Source: a virus
Virus record (IMG/VR): IMGVR_UViG_3300032273_000002
Coordinates: 1 to 61,269 of that record
DNA: 61,269 bases
Reading direction: 5' to 3' (one strand)
Position 1 is the first letter of the stretch; every line of letters starts with the position of its first letter. This document shows positions 7,021-14,819 of this stretch, one piece after another. A program made the position numbers and the translations under genes. Below the pieces are notes generated by a model. That model did not search any database. It was not told the origin of the DNA and saw only the letters and a list, made by a program, of their open reading frames with translations.

Positions 7021-7341
7021 ATGAAATATTTACGACAAAGATTTGTAAGCAGCCAGTTCGGCATGGTCCAGCTTGTTAAAGGCTATTACAAGGGCGGCCA
7101 CATGGCGCTGCGGGTAAACGACACACAAGGGCTGCCGGTTGCTATTTTAACTGTGAGCATCCCCCAGGCCGAGCACCTACTAAAAAGGGGCGAATTTTTT
7201 ATCAAGACCTGGGGCGAGAACAAGACAATCGCCGCAGACGCCTTAAAGTCCGGTCTGTTTAAAAACACCGGATCTGTGGTCGAAGTGGGCAATGTGACCG
7301 CTCAAATCTGGCGCTTCACCAAACCATCTGAAAGGAAATGA
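7021..7341 (+). CDS. Hypothetical phage protein (106 aa)
   Basis: The ATG at 7021 follows AAGGAG by 5 bases; the frame is open to 6973 but that extension is inside the previous gene. The sequence is mostly beta strand with a FIKTWGENK stretch, common in small phage proteins of unknown function. No clear domain. It overlaps the next gene's start by four bases. Confidence 0.75.
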   Translation: MKYLRQRFVSSQFGMVQLVKGYYKGGHMALRVNDTQGLPVAILTVSIPQAEHLLKRGEFFIKTWGENKTIAADALKSGLFKNTGSVVEVGNVTAQIWRFTKPSERK

Positions 7342-7529
7342 TGAAATTCATTAAATGTCACTACATCGCTGCGGGCGAGCATGGCAAGAAGACCAGCACC
7401 CGCACGCTCTGCAGCGTTGGCTACTCGAGAAAACGGCGCTACGATCCCATTTTCTTTTACGTTACAGATGACCTTAGGAAAGTCACTTGTAAACTCTGCC
7501 TTAAAAAGATAGGGCGCTTAAAAGGTTGA
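7338..7529 (+). CDS. Small basic Cys-pair protein (63 aa)
   Basis: Starts at ATGATG overlapping the previous stop. Basic, with a C-terminal CKLC pair and two earlier Cys/His residues, so a small zinc site is possible. Function unknown. Confidence 0.65.
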   Translation: MMKFIKCHYIAAGEHGKKTSTRTLCSVGYSRKRRYDPIFFYVTDDLRKVTCKLCLKKIGRLKG

Positions 7530-7569
7530 CAGTTTATCGACATTTATATAGGCAAACAAGGAAAGGCAA

Positions 7570-7860
7570 ATGAAAAACAACTGTTATACATGTGAATTCA
7601 GGGGCTCGGTCCCAGGCGATGCGCATAGCTGCTGTCGGCACCCCGATTTAAAGGGCGTAACCGACGACCCGATTTCGGGATTGATCGAAGCGTTATCATC
7701 GGCGCACAGAATTAAATCAGCGGTGCAGGCGGTGGCCGACAAATTTAGGATACAGGCCAATTATCACGGCATCAAGCAGGGCTGGTTTTATTGGCCCTGG
7801 AATTTTGACCCGGTTTGGCTGGAAAACTGCAACGCTTACAAGAGAAAGGAGTCGGCATGA
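7570..7860 (+). CDS. Cys-rich small protein (96 aa)
   Basis: ATG after AAGGAAAGG. The N-terminus has C5-x-x-C8 and a CC(R)H cluster near residue 21; the C-terminus is aromatic (QGWFYWPWNFDP, then ENCNAYK). This pattern, with a Cys pair at the start and a Trp-rich end with one last Cys, recurs in small phage proteins. Zinc or metal binding is inferred. It shares its stop with the next gene's start (ATGA). Confidence 0.7.
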   Translation: MKNNCYTCEFRGSVPGDAHSCCRHPDLKGVTDDPISGLIEALSSAHRIKSAVQAVADKFRIQANYHGIKQGWFYWPWNFDPVWLENCNAYKRKESA

Positions 7861-8603
7861 CACTATCGGTTAACAAGAATGTATCCAACTATGTCAGCGA
7901 GGGCGCCGTGCGCCTCATCCCTGCGCCAGAGTGGACGCCTACCTGGCATCCTGTCTCACACGCCACCTTGCTTGATGCCGTTGCTGAGGTCATGGCCAAG
8001 CACGGCATCGGAATCATCAACAAACACTTTAGTATGAACAAATCCGGCACCAGGCTTTTTGCTGCTTATGATTTAGATCTCGGCGACGGCAAGATTGGCT
8101 ATTGCCTGGGGTTTAGGCACGGCATCGACAAGTCGCTAAAGATTTCCTTTGTCGGCGGCACCAGGGTTTTTGTCTGTGACAATCTGTGTCTATTCGGGGA
8201 TTTCATTACTACCAAAATGCATTCGCCCACATTAGACTACGGCACGCTAAAGTATCTCGTTTATCAGGCCTTGAGAAGCGCCTTGAGAGTAATGCGGGAA
8301 CACCATGAGTGGCACCTCCAGCTGCACAACGTCTATGTGCCGCAGCCTGATTTTAAGCAGCTGGTTTTTGACATGGTCGTAAAAGGAGTCTTTGCCGGCA
8401 GCCAAATCAACAACTATTTGTCGTGCTTAGAAGAAGAGAAAAAAATCTACCATGGCACCAGCTTAGACCGCACCACCAGCCTTTATGCGGTACATGGTGC
8501 CGCCACCAGGCTGATGAGGCCCTGGAACCTGCTTCGCACCGCTGAAACAACCCCCAAGCTAAAGGTAATCTGCGACGATTACATAGCCGCTCGCGCTGCC
8601 TGA
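7857..8603 (+). CDS. DUF932 family phage protein
   Basis: The ATG at 7857 overlaps the previous stop (ATGA) and has AAGGAG ahead of it. The 248-aa protein contains the DUF932 signature region (residues 80-120): GFRHGIDKSLKISFVGGTRV followed by FVCDNLCLFGD. DUF932 proteins are widespread in phages and plasmids, often near recombination or replication genes; their activity is not established. A hairpin lies just past the stop. Confidence 0.8.
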   Translation: MTLSVNKNVSNYVSEGAVRLIPAPEWTPTWHPVSHATLLDAVAEVMAKHGIGIINKHFSMNKSGTRLFAAYDLDLGDGKIGYCLGFRHGIDKSLKISFVGGTRVFVCDNLCLFGDFITTKMHSPTLDYGTLKYLVYQALRSALRVMREHHEWHLQLHNVYVPQPDFKQLVFDMVVKGVFAGSQINNYLSCLEEEKKIYHGTSLDRTTSLYAVHGAATRLMRPWNLLRTAETTPKLKVICDDYIAARAA

Positions 8604-8624
8604 TTGGCTTTCCTTATAGTCCAC

Positions 8625-8650
8625 GGCCGAGCCGCATCCAAGGCTCGGCC
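8625..8650 (+). terminator. Hairpin after the DUF932 gene, partial terminator
   Basis: GGCCGAGCC (8625-8633) and GGCTCGGCC (8642-8650) form a perfect 9-bp stem with an 8-base loop. Only a weak AAATCCTT tail follows, so partial termination or mRNA processing is more likely than a full stop. The gap 8604-8686 holds no other feature. Confidence 0.5.
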
Positions 8651-8686
8651 AAATCCTTAAACCACTTGAGAGAAGGGAGCTTACAA

Positions 8687-9484
8687 ATGGAAGCATCCAC
8701 AAAAAAAGGCTACATTTCCTACGTTAGAAAAGCAATTTTGGCCTCAGGGAAAACCACCGTCACCTCCGGTGACATTGAACAAATGCTATACTCCTCCGAC
8801 CTCAGCGGCTGGAGCAAGAAGACGATCACCAACATCATCACCTACTTGCGGCCGAGGATCTTAGAGGGCACCGGCGAGAAAAAAGGCAATCTGACCATTT
8901 ACAAAGTCGACTGTGAAACTCTGGCGAAAGAAGTAGAAGAGACAAAAAACCGCAAAATCCCAACTGTAGCTGCCCCAAAAACTGCCAGCAAAAAATACAA
9001 AAAACGCAGTGAGTCGCTGTTCACCCCGAGGTCCGCCGAGCTGAGAATAGAGGCAATTCAAAGCGAGCACAAGATCGAAATCGATAATTTAAAGAAACAG
9101 CACCAGTACCAAATCAGTGAGCTTGAAAATAAACTGCTCGAGCAGATGTGCGCCGTCGAGGACCTGGAAAAGCAGGTAAAAACCGTCGAAAGCGGTTTCG
9201 ATGTCGATTTTGTCACCCTTGGAAAAGCGGTTTATCGCGCTCACGAGGAGCTGCTCAAACAGCACAATGAAGTGGAGGCCGCGGCCCGCGACAATGAAGC
9301 AAAATGGAAGAAGATGCGCAGCGAGGACCGCTCCACGATCGGAAACCTCCAGGGCAAAGTCGAAAGGCACGAGCGCGAACTTAAGATCCTGCGCGAGCGC
9401 ATGGGCCAGGCCAACGGCAAACCAAATATGAGCGTTTTTAATTCACCGCGAGTCAAACTTAGAAAAAGAGAGGAGACACAATGA
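8687..9484 (+). CDS. DNA-binding-like protein with long coiled coil (265 aa)
   Basis: The ATG at 8687 follows AGAAGGGAG; the frame opens at 8666 without a binding site. Residues 1-75 look like a small winged-helix domain (basic helices, YISYVRKAILASGKTTVTSG, then a WSKKTITN helix). Residues 120-250 are a heptad-rich coiled coil. This mix fits a dimeric DNA-binding or structural adaptor. Not recognised as a named family. Confidence 0.7.
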   Translation: MEASTKKGYISYVRKAILASGKTTVTSGDIEQMLYSSDLSGWSKKTITNIITYLRPRILEGTGEKKGNLTIYKVDCETLAKEVEETKNRKIPTVAAPKTASKKYKKRSESLFTPRSAELRIEAIQSEHKIEIDNLKKQHQYQISELENKLLEQMCAVEDLEKQVKTVESGFDVDFVTLGKAVYRAHEELLKQHNEVEAAARDNEAKWKKMRSEDRSTIGNLQGKVERHERELKILRERMGQANGKPNMSVFNSPRVKLRKREETQ

Positions 9485-10002
9485 TAACAAACACCGATGA
9501 CCGGTCATCCCGGCCAAGCTGCTTGTACGTGATGCTTGTGCTCGCTTTTTTATCCGCAGTGGCCATCACCATTACTTGGGCCATCCCTGCCACAGCTGAC
9601 GATGAGTGCAATAATATCATATGCTATTACGAGATGCTCGATGCAGCCAATGCAAGGGTGCAGCAACTGCTGCCACCGCCAGCACCGCGAAAGGCCAAGC
9701 CCCGCATCATCTACCGGGTGCCCACCCCGCCGCTGCAGCCAAACGGATCCTATTACACCGACGAGCAGTTGGCCGAGTCCAACAAGACCAGGTACAACGC
9801 CAGCGGCAAACAGCAGATCCAGCGCCATGTCACCAGCTGGCGCTCACCGCTGCAGCGCTATCGAAACCAGCCCGGGGTGTATAGCTCCGGCTACCTGGGA
9901 CCGCTGCCGCAGGGCCCAGTCGATGGCCCTTACTGTCCGGAAGGATTCAACTGTTTTTATGACCTGAAAGAGTATCGCAGAGGCACTGCCTACGGCAGAT
10001 AA
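9481..10002 (+). CDS. Secreted early protein, unknown function (173 aa)
   Basis: Overlaps the previous stop (ATGA). Residues 14-40 are a clear signal sequence or anchor (LYVMLVLAFLSAVAITITWA), with a plausible cleavage after ATA before DDEC. The mature part has four Cys, a Pro-rich segment and several Tyr/Arg-rich stretches, but no known domain. It would act at the inner membrane or in the periplasm. Among early genes such proteins often block superinfection or change the envelope; here that is an inference. Confidence 0.75.
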   Translation: MITNTDDRSSRPSCLYVMLVLAFLSAVAITITWAIPATADDECNNIICYYEMLDAANARVQQLLPPPAPRKAKPRIIYRVPTPPLQPNGSYYTDEQLAESNKTRYNASGKQQIQRHVTSWRSPLQRYRNQPGVYSSGYLGPLPQGPVDGPYCPEGFNCFYDLKEYRRGTAYGR

Positions 10003-10029
10003 CTATTAACGCAAGCAAGGAGGTGAAAG

Positions 10030-10962
10030 GTGGAAGGAGTAACAGAAAAAAAGTTTTTGTTGATTCGGAGCACCGTACGCGGTTTATACGACATGCAGAA
10101 TCTGAGGATTTCGATCGGCAACCGCGTTGTTGCTAATTTTCGGTCCAAACTCGGCCTTGAAATAGGCGAGAAAGACGATGCGAAAAAGAAAAAGCTCATT
10201 AAAAAGGTCGTCGGTGATTACGAGCTTCTCACCGAGGGCCTGGCCAATCTGCCAACCCCAAGCCGGTTTAAACCTGGTGAGATAATCGATGATTACACCG
10301 AGCTGGTGCTCGTTCACCATTTCGTGCTGCTGAGAAGGCAGGAACAAAGCGCCATGAGCCGGCTGCCCTATGTGCTCGATCCTGTATCAATCTTTCATTG
10401 GTTGATAGAGCAGCCAGGCGTTGGCCCGCAAATGGCTGGCGTGATCATAAGCGAGATCAATATCGAGAAGGCGACAAACCCCTCGAGCATGTGGAAATAT
10501 TGCGGACTGGATGTCCACGAGGACGGCACCGCCCGCAGCCGGCGCAAGGAGCACCAGGTTGAGCGCGAATACGTCGACCGTCATGGGGAAGTAAAGAAAA
10601 AAATGGGGCTCTCCTACAAGCCCTGGTTAAAGGCAAAGCTGCTCAAAGTTTTGGGGGCATCGCTTCTGCGGGCCACCGGCAAGAACCGCAGCAAGCCTCA
10701 CAAGTACTCAGAGATCTACGACAATTACCGCCATCGGCTCGAAAACCATCCGAAACACAAGGACAAGACCGATGGCCACAAGCATGCCATGGCCAACCGC
10801 TACATGGTTAAAGAATTCATGAAAGACCTGTACGTGGCATGGCGCCAGATAGAAGGGCTGCCGGTTTCCGAAGAGTATTCGGTGGCCAAGCTCGGCATCG
10901 TCCACAGCAAGAAAAGCAAAAGCGTCAAGAAAGGCAAACCCCATGATCAAGCCCCGCTTTAA
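10030..10962 (+). CDS. IS110/IS116-type transposase C-terminal-domain protein (no RuvC-like domain)
   Basis: GTG start after AAGGAGGTG. Residues 125-170 match the helix-hairpin-helix part of IS110 C-terminal domains: PGVGPQMAGVIISEI (129-143), then SMWKYCGLDVHEDG. The rest (YKPWLKAKLLKVLGASLL, then YDNYRHRLE, then MANRYMVKEFMKDLY) also follows that family. The N-terminal DEDD/RuvC-like catalytic domain is missing; residues 1-120 are helical and unrelated. No element ends are seen, and neighbours are recombination genes. It is more likely a phage DNA-binding/recombination protein than a mobile element. Confidence 0.7.
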   Translation: MEGVTEKKFLLIRSTVRGLYDMQNLRISIGNRVVANFRSKLGLEIGEKDDAKKKKLIKKVVGDYELLTEGLANLPTPSRFKPGEIIDDYTELVLVHHFVLLRRQEQSAMSRLPYVLDPVSIFHWLIEQPGVGPQMAGVIISEINIEKATNPSSMWKYCGLDVHEDGTARSRRKEHQVEREYVDRHGEVKKKMGLSYKPWLKAKLLKVLGASLLRATGKNRSKPHKYSEIYDNYRHRLENHPKHKDKTDGHKHAMANRYMVKEFMKDLYVAWRQIEGLPVSEEYSVAKLGIVHSKKSKSVKKGKPHDQAPL

Positions 10963-11500
10963 ATATCCATCGGTCACAGAGGTCCTCCAGCCGTACGTGG
11001 ACTTTAGCATGGTCAGATCCGACGTATTAAAAGCCGCTCAGCTGCGAGGCACCACTGTGCATGCGATTATCGCAAGATATTTACAGTTCGGGCTTGCGCT
11101 AAACATCGATGAGCGATATCAGGGCTACCTGGAATCGTTCAAACGCTGGCATAGCCAGGAGGTCGAGGAGGTGCTGGCCGTAGAAGAGCGCATCTTCAAC
11201 GATGTGTATCGCGTCTGCGGCCAGCTCGACCTGGTTGTCAGGCTGCGGCGATACCCCGAAAACATGCCGATTGTCGTAGACATCAAAACGCCCATAATGT
11301 CGCAAAAGACATGGGCGGCTCAGGTGGCCGCGTACAAGTTTTTATATGAGCAAAACAGGGGTGTTGTCACCGGCATCCCTGCCTCACTGCAAGTTGACGC
11401 TGGTGGCCGCAAGGCGAAGTTTCGGCCGGTCGACAGTCACAAAGAGGCAATTCGGTACTGGATGGAAGCCCTTGATTGTTTCCATTATTTTTTCAGTTAA
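10943..11500 (+). CDS. PD-(D/E)XK nuclease (RecB/Cas4-like exonuclease)
   Basis: The 185-aa protein has the restriction-endonuclease-fold pattern: a GQLD96 strand, the D113-I-K115 catalytic strand (VVDIKT), and a QVAAYKFLYE helix (Q127, Y131). Glu82 is a fitting upstream acidic residue. This layout matches phage RecB-like 5'-3' exonucleases that pair with an annealing protein. A RecT-like gene lies 0.8 kb downstream, so the two probably form a two-part recombination system. It overlaps the previous gene by 20 bp. Confidence 0.8.
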   Translation: MIKPRFKYPSVTEVLQPYVDFSMVRSDVLKAAQLRGTTVHAIIARYLQFGLALNIDERYQGYLESFKRWHSQEVEEVLAVEERIFNDVYRVCGQLDLVVRLRRYPENMPIVVDIKTPIMSQKTWAAQVAAYKFLYEQNRGVVTGIPASLQVDAGGRKAKFRPVDSHKEAIRYWMEALDCFHYFFS

Positions 11501-11520
11501 CCTTAACAGAGGAGGCTTTT

Positions 11521-12249
11521 ATGGCAAAACGCAAGTATGATTTTAGCAGTCTTAACAGTGATTCAGCCCCGCCAGCGGAAGGTAAAAAATCCGAAGGCCT
11601 TTTTGTTACCGTTTTTGATACAGCAGATGCGATCGCGCAGTTCACCATGCACGAAGCCCGCATCAAGCAGATGCACGAAGAGGCGCTCGCCTTTGAGTAC
11701 AAAGACGATGATGCTCAGGTCATAGGCACGGCCCGGGCGGCCAACGCTCAAAAAGCAGTTAAAGTGCTAAGGGTACTGCATGACAAAATCGCCTTGCCGC
11801 ATAAGACCTTTACAAAAGCGGTCGGTGGTGTTTTTAAGAGATATGAAGCGATGATCAAAAATGATGTGATCGAGATCTACCGCAGCAAAGACGAGGTTTA
11901 CACCGCACAAAAGCGGGTCAGGGAGCGAGCGGAGCTTGAAAAAAAGCGCAAGGCCCAAGAGGCGGTGCAAAAAAAGCTAAAAGAAGAATCCGAGCGCCTG
12001 GGCATGGAAGCGCCCACTTTCAACATGCCGCAAGTAAGAGAAGAAAAAGCGGCAATGGTAAAAACAGAAAAAGGCGGTCGGTATCAAAAAGATGATATTG
12101 TGATCACAATCGAAGACCTGAATAAAATTCCGCGAAAATATTTAAAATGCACGCCTATCATGTCCTTGATCAAAGCCGAGATAAATACCGGCAAACAGAT
12201 TCCTGGTGTGAGCTCTAAGAAAGTGAAGAAGAGCGTTTTTTTAACCTAA
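11521..12249 (+). CDS. Recombination-block protein, coiled coil (242 aa)
   Basis: The ATG at 11521 follows GAGGAGG. Residues 90-170 are charged helices with heptads, and the C-terminus (EDLNKIPRKYLKCTPIM, then INTGKQIPGV) matches the conserved end of phage proteins found beside RecT/exonuclease genes (DUF1351-like). The role is unknown, but the position between nuclease and RecT-like genes is typical. Confidence 0.65.
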   Translation: MAKRKYDFSSLNSDSAPPAEGKKSEGLFVTVFDTADAIAQFTMHEARIKQMHEEALAFEYKDDDAQVIGTARAANAQKAVKVLRVLHDKIALPHKTFTKAVGGVFKRYEAMIKNDVIEIYRSKDEVYTAQKRVRERAELEKKRKAQEAVQKKLKEESERLGMEAPTFNMPQVREEKAAMVKTEKGGRYQKDDIVITIEDLNKIPRKYLKCTPIMSLIKAEINTGKQIPGVSSKKVKKSVFLT

Positions 12250-12276
12250 CAGGTTAACAAAAAAGAGGAGGTACGC

Positions 12277-13839
12277 ATGGCCGAAAATCAAGAAAAGGAA
12301 AAAAAAGCGTTGATCAGCCAACAGCAGTTATGGCTGAAAGTTGAACTGGACGACAAGCTGATGCCCATGCCCAAAAACATGGCCGAGATGTATTTTATCT
12401 GCCAACACTTCTCGCGCTCTGAGATGGTCAAGAAAGTGTACCGCGACGAACCGGAAAAGATGATGGTGGCCTGGATCCTGGGCAATCAAATCGGGCTTAA
12501 TTTTTTTGGAGCCATGAAATGGATCGCTGTCATTGAAGGCAATCCGAGTGTTTACGGTGACGGCGCCCTTTCTTTGATCCGCAAATCCGGCAAGCTCGAA
12601 TGGATAAAAGAGAAAGTCGTTGGCTCCGGTGATGACAGGGTGGCAAGCTGCCTCATAAAACGCAAGGGCGAGCCCGCCGATGTCATCTATTCGAACACTT
12701 TCAGCGTCGAAGACGCCATACTGGCCGGCCTGTGGGGAAACGTGAATAAACCACCTTGGCAAAAATACCCGAAACGGATGCTCGTTATGAGAGCCAGGTC
12801 GCTGTCGATGCGAGATGGTTTCTCCGATATCCTTGAGGGCATCGGCATCCTTGAGGAAGAGCAGGAAATCTACGAGCAAACTGTTGTGGGCAAAACAGAG
12901 GATGAACCCCAAGAGGCTGTTTCCGATGTCCTCTATTCAGAAGGCGAGCTCGTTGATGCCGAATATGAAGAAAAAGCGCCAGAGAGCGAGCCTGTCTCGC
13001 CGCCGGCGCAGTCCACCACCGGCGAGGAGCTTGCGCCCGAGAGCGCCACCGAACCCACCACCGACTCGGTGAGGAGCTTGAGCCCGGAAGCGCCAAGCAT
13101 CACCAAGCAGTTCGAAAAGATCATGGAGGGTTATAATTTGACCGAGCGGCAGGCCGAAGCGCTGCCAGTGTTTATTAAAAATGCCATGAACGCCTGGGAT
13201 GCAACAGTAACCGAGATCATGGAAGCCTCTATGGAGCCAGATCAGATAGAAGGTTTTATCGCCAACTTGAAAGAATTTGCCAAGAGCAACTTCAAAAAGC
13301 CGGAGGATTCAGAGCCGGAGGGCGACAAGAGCCAAGACACGAGCTTTTGGAAGAACCGCAACAACTGGATCAACCTGCGCGAGAAAGGCTTTACCGAGGC
13401 CGTGTCAGAGCACCTGACGGCACTCGATTCAATGCCAGATGATTTCATCTATAATGAGATTTGGGCCAAGTGGCGCCGCATCTTCGATACCGATGAGCAG
13501 AGGAGACAGTCGCCATTTCCGCTAATGTCCCGGGTAATCCGATTCATGCAGAAACACAAGATCGATCCAAAGCAGCTAGTTGATGGCGGCAGCCCCGATG
13601 AAACGCCACCTGTAACCGGTGGCCCAATATTGCCTGAGCGCAGTCACATTCCCGATAGCATCCGCGACTTGAAACACGCGATCGCAACCGAGCTTGAATG
13701 TGACGCTGAGCTCGTCCACAGGATGAGCGATGAGCTCGGTATCCCGGTCAACTCAATGAATATCAAATATTGTCAGATACTTTTAAAGGCTATTTATGAG
13801 CAATACGGAATCGATCCCGAAACCATTGACCAAGACTAA
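12277..13839 (+). CDS. recT: RecT-like single-strand annealing protein with long acidic C-terminal extension
   Basis: ATG after AAGAGGAGG. Residues 30-215 match RecT-type proteins: an AEMYFICQHF motif, the NPSVYGDGAL strand, ACLIKRKGEP-like stretch, AGLWGNV, and the KYPKRMLVMRARSLSMRDGF core. These proteins anneal homologous single strands. Residues 215-520 are an unusual extension: a Pro/Glu/Ser-rich linker (215-275) and then helical segments, giving 520 aa where RecT is about 270. The extension may recruit other phage proteins. It overlaps the next gene. Confidence 0.8.
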   Translation: MAENQEKEKKALISQQQLWLKVELDDKLMPMPKNMAEMYFICQHFSRSEMVKKVYRDEPEKMMVAWILGNQIGLNFFGAMKWIAVIEGNPSVYGDGALSLIRKSGKLEWIKEKVVGSGDDRVASCLIKRKGEPADVIYSNTFSVEDAILAGLWGNVNKPPWQKYPKRMLVMRARSLSMRDGFSDILEGIGILEEEQEIYEQTVVGKTEDEPQEAVSDVLYSEGELVDAEYEEKAPESEPVSPPAQSTTGEELAPESATEPTTDSVRSLSPEAPSITKQFEKIMEGYNLTERQAEALPVFIKNAMNAWDATVTEIMEASMEPDQIEGFIANLKEFAKSNFKKPEDSEPEGDKSQDTSFWKNRNNWINLREKGFTEAVSEHLTALDSMPDDFIYNEIWAKWRRIFDTDEQRRQSPFPLMSRVIRFMQKHKIDPKQLVDGGSPDETPPVTGGPILPERSHIPDSIRDLKHAIATELECDAELVHRMSDELGIPVNSMNIKYCQILLKAIYEQYGIDPETIDQD

Positions 13840-13984
13840 ATGCCCGATGTGCCAGAGCGATAAAATAGGCTCCTATGGACCTGACATCAACACAAAGAGT
13901 TGGGATAATCGCAACAAGTGCTATCGCAAAGGAGGCTTCCGTAGGCGGGTGTGTCTGGATTGCGGGTTTAAATTCCTGATTTAA
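13796..13984 (+). CDS. Small zinc-ribbon protein (62 aa)
   Basis: Overlaps the RecT-like gene by 44 bp in another frame. Two Cys pairs, CPMC near residue 16 and CLDC near residue 53, frame a basic segment with Arg runs; the pattern is a classic zinc ribbon of the kind that binds nucleic acid. Last gene before the terminator. Confidence 0.75.
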   Translation: MSNTESIPKPLTKTKCPMCQSDKIGSYGPDINTKSWDNRNKCYRKGGFRRRVCLDCGFKFLI

Positions 13985-14059
13985 CCGTTGACACATCTGC
14001 TGGCCATCGTTTATTATTTACATGTTTGCCTTTATTTGTGTTGCGATTCCTTTCTCTAT

Positions 14060-14099
14060 AAGCCTGGGCTCTTCGGAGCCCGGGCTTGCTTTTTTTCTT
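14060..14099 (+). terminator. Strong intrinsic terminator of the rightward early operon
   Basis: AAGCCTGGGCTC (14060-14071), loop TTCG, then GAGCCCGGGCTT (14076-14087): a 12-bp stem with one wobble pair and a TTCG tetraloop, followed by GCTTTTTTTC. It ends the rightward operon 76 bases after the last stop. Confidence 0.9.
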
Positions 14100-14126
14100 G
14101 ACACGCTGTTAAAAGTATTATTTAAA
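14098..14126 (+). promoter_or_regulatory. Promoter for the candidate small RNA
   Basis: Perfect -35 TTGACA (14098-14103), exactly 17 bases, then -10 TTTAAA (14121-14126; 4 of 6 matches to consensus). It starts inside the tail of the preceding terminator, so the RNA is read independently of the early operon. No gene follows on this strand. Confidence 0.55.
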
Positions 14127-14132
14127 AATAGT

Positions 14133-14257
14133 CGGATCCCTCATGTGGCACCCCTGCCACAGAGCTTCTCCCCATAGAGCTCTCTGCGGTTGGATCCATC
14201 CTCGCAAGGTGCGGTCGACTCTTTGCTGCGAAGATACTCGGCCGCACCTTTTTTTTT
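14133..14257 (+). ncRNA. Candidate phage small RNA, about 125 nt
   Basis: Between the promoter above and a rho-independent terminator there is no good reading frame. The predicted RNA has hairpin 1 with stem GTGGCA/TGCCAC (14145-14150 and 14155-14160) and loop CCCC. Hairpin 2 has stem AGAGCT/AGCTCT (14161-14166 and 14178-14183) and loop TCTCCCCATAG. The terminator hairpin is AAGGTGCGG/CCGCACCTT (14206-14214 and 14242-14250). The C-rich loops could pair with Shine-Dalgarno-type sequences. The start site is estimated. Confidence 0.55.
14206..14257 (+). terminator. Intrinsic terminator of the candidate small RNA
   Basis: Perfect 9-bp stem AAGGTGCGG/CCGCACCTT with a structured 27-base loop, followed by nine consecutive T bases (14249-14257). 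Confidence 0.75.
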
Positions 14258-14356
14258 ACCAACCCTCACGCCTGATGTCGATTTCCTGGCGAGATCGCGG
14301 TTTGCGTGATATACGGCATGCGCCGGCCACTGATCGTTTAAATTTGAGCCTCTGAG

Positions 14357-14812
14357 CTATTTTGGCTTGCGGATCTGGCCCACCACATTGGACACCCCAT
14401 AGTAGCCGAAATAAAAAAACACGACAATCAAGACCATGTTGGCCTCCTGGCCAAGCAACGCCAAGGTGATGTCCAGAGTTTTGTCCCAAACATTAACCCC
14501 GTTAACGATTTTGGGGTATAATGCCCCAAGAAGCGTGAACAAGATGGCGATGTTAGTGTGCAGCACGAAAACGCCGACAACAAAACAAGCGATTATTCTG
14601 CGGGTAATCGATCGGGGCGTGTACTCGTCCTGCAGCTTTAAGATCATCTCCCTGATCGATTTATTGTTTGATTGGAGATAGGCGGCCTTTTCCTCACTGG
14701 TATAAACCGCCGCATCTATTCCCTTGCCGATCCAGTCAATGGTGTTGTTGACCGTTTTTGCGGTTTCCTCAAACGCCTTAGGCGTACCAAACATCCAGCT
14801 CCAAAACCCCAT
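14357..14812 (-). CDS. Holin-like membrane protein
   Basis: The ATG at 14812 follows AAAGGAG; the frame continues upstream but without support. The 151-aa protein has an N-terminal amphipathic region, two clear membrane segments (IIACFVVGVFVLHTNIAILF and, near the C-terminus, MVLIVVFFYFGYYGV), perhaps a third weak one, and a basic end (RKPK). Layout and RSITRR before the first segment recall three-TM holins of the gene-transfer-agent type. It lies directly past an M23 peptidase gene, so a lysis role is likely. Confidence 0.65.
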   Translation of the reverse strand: MGFWSWMFGTPKAFEETAKTVNNTIDWIGKGIDAAVYTSEEKAAYLQSNNKSIREMILKLQDEYTPRSITRRIIACFVVGVFVLHTNIAILFTLLGALYPKIVNGVNVWDKTLDITLALLGQEANMVLIVVFFYFGYYGVSNVVGQIRKPK

Positions 14813-14819
14813 ATGCGCT

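Larger units (their letters stand above)
13985..14356. other. Gene-free region between the two main operons
   Basis: It holds, left to right: the early-operon terminator (14060-14099), a promoter (14098-14126), a candidate small RNA (14133-14257) with terminator, and about 100 bp (14258-14356) with nothing recognised. The late block on the minus strand ends at 14357. Confidence 0.6.

Noticed and set aside
10030-10962. Considered as an intact IS110 insertion sequence
   Set aside because: No catalytic N-terminal domain and no element ends; flanked tightly by operon genes.
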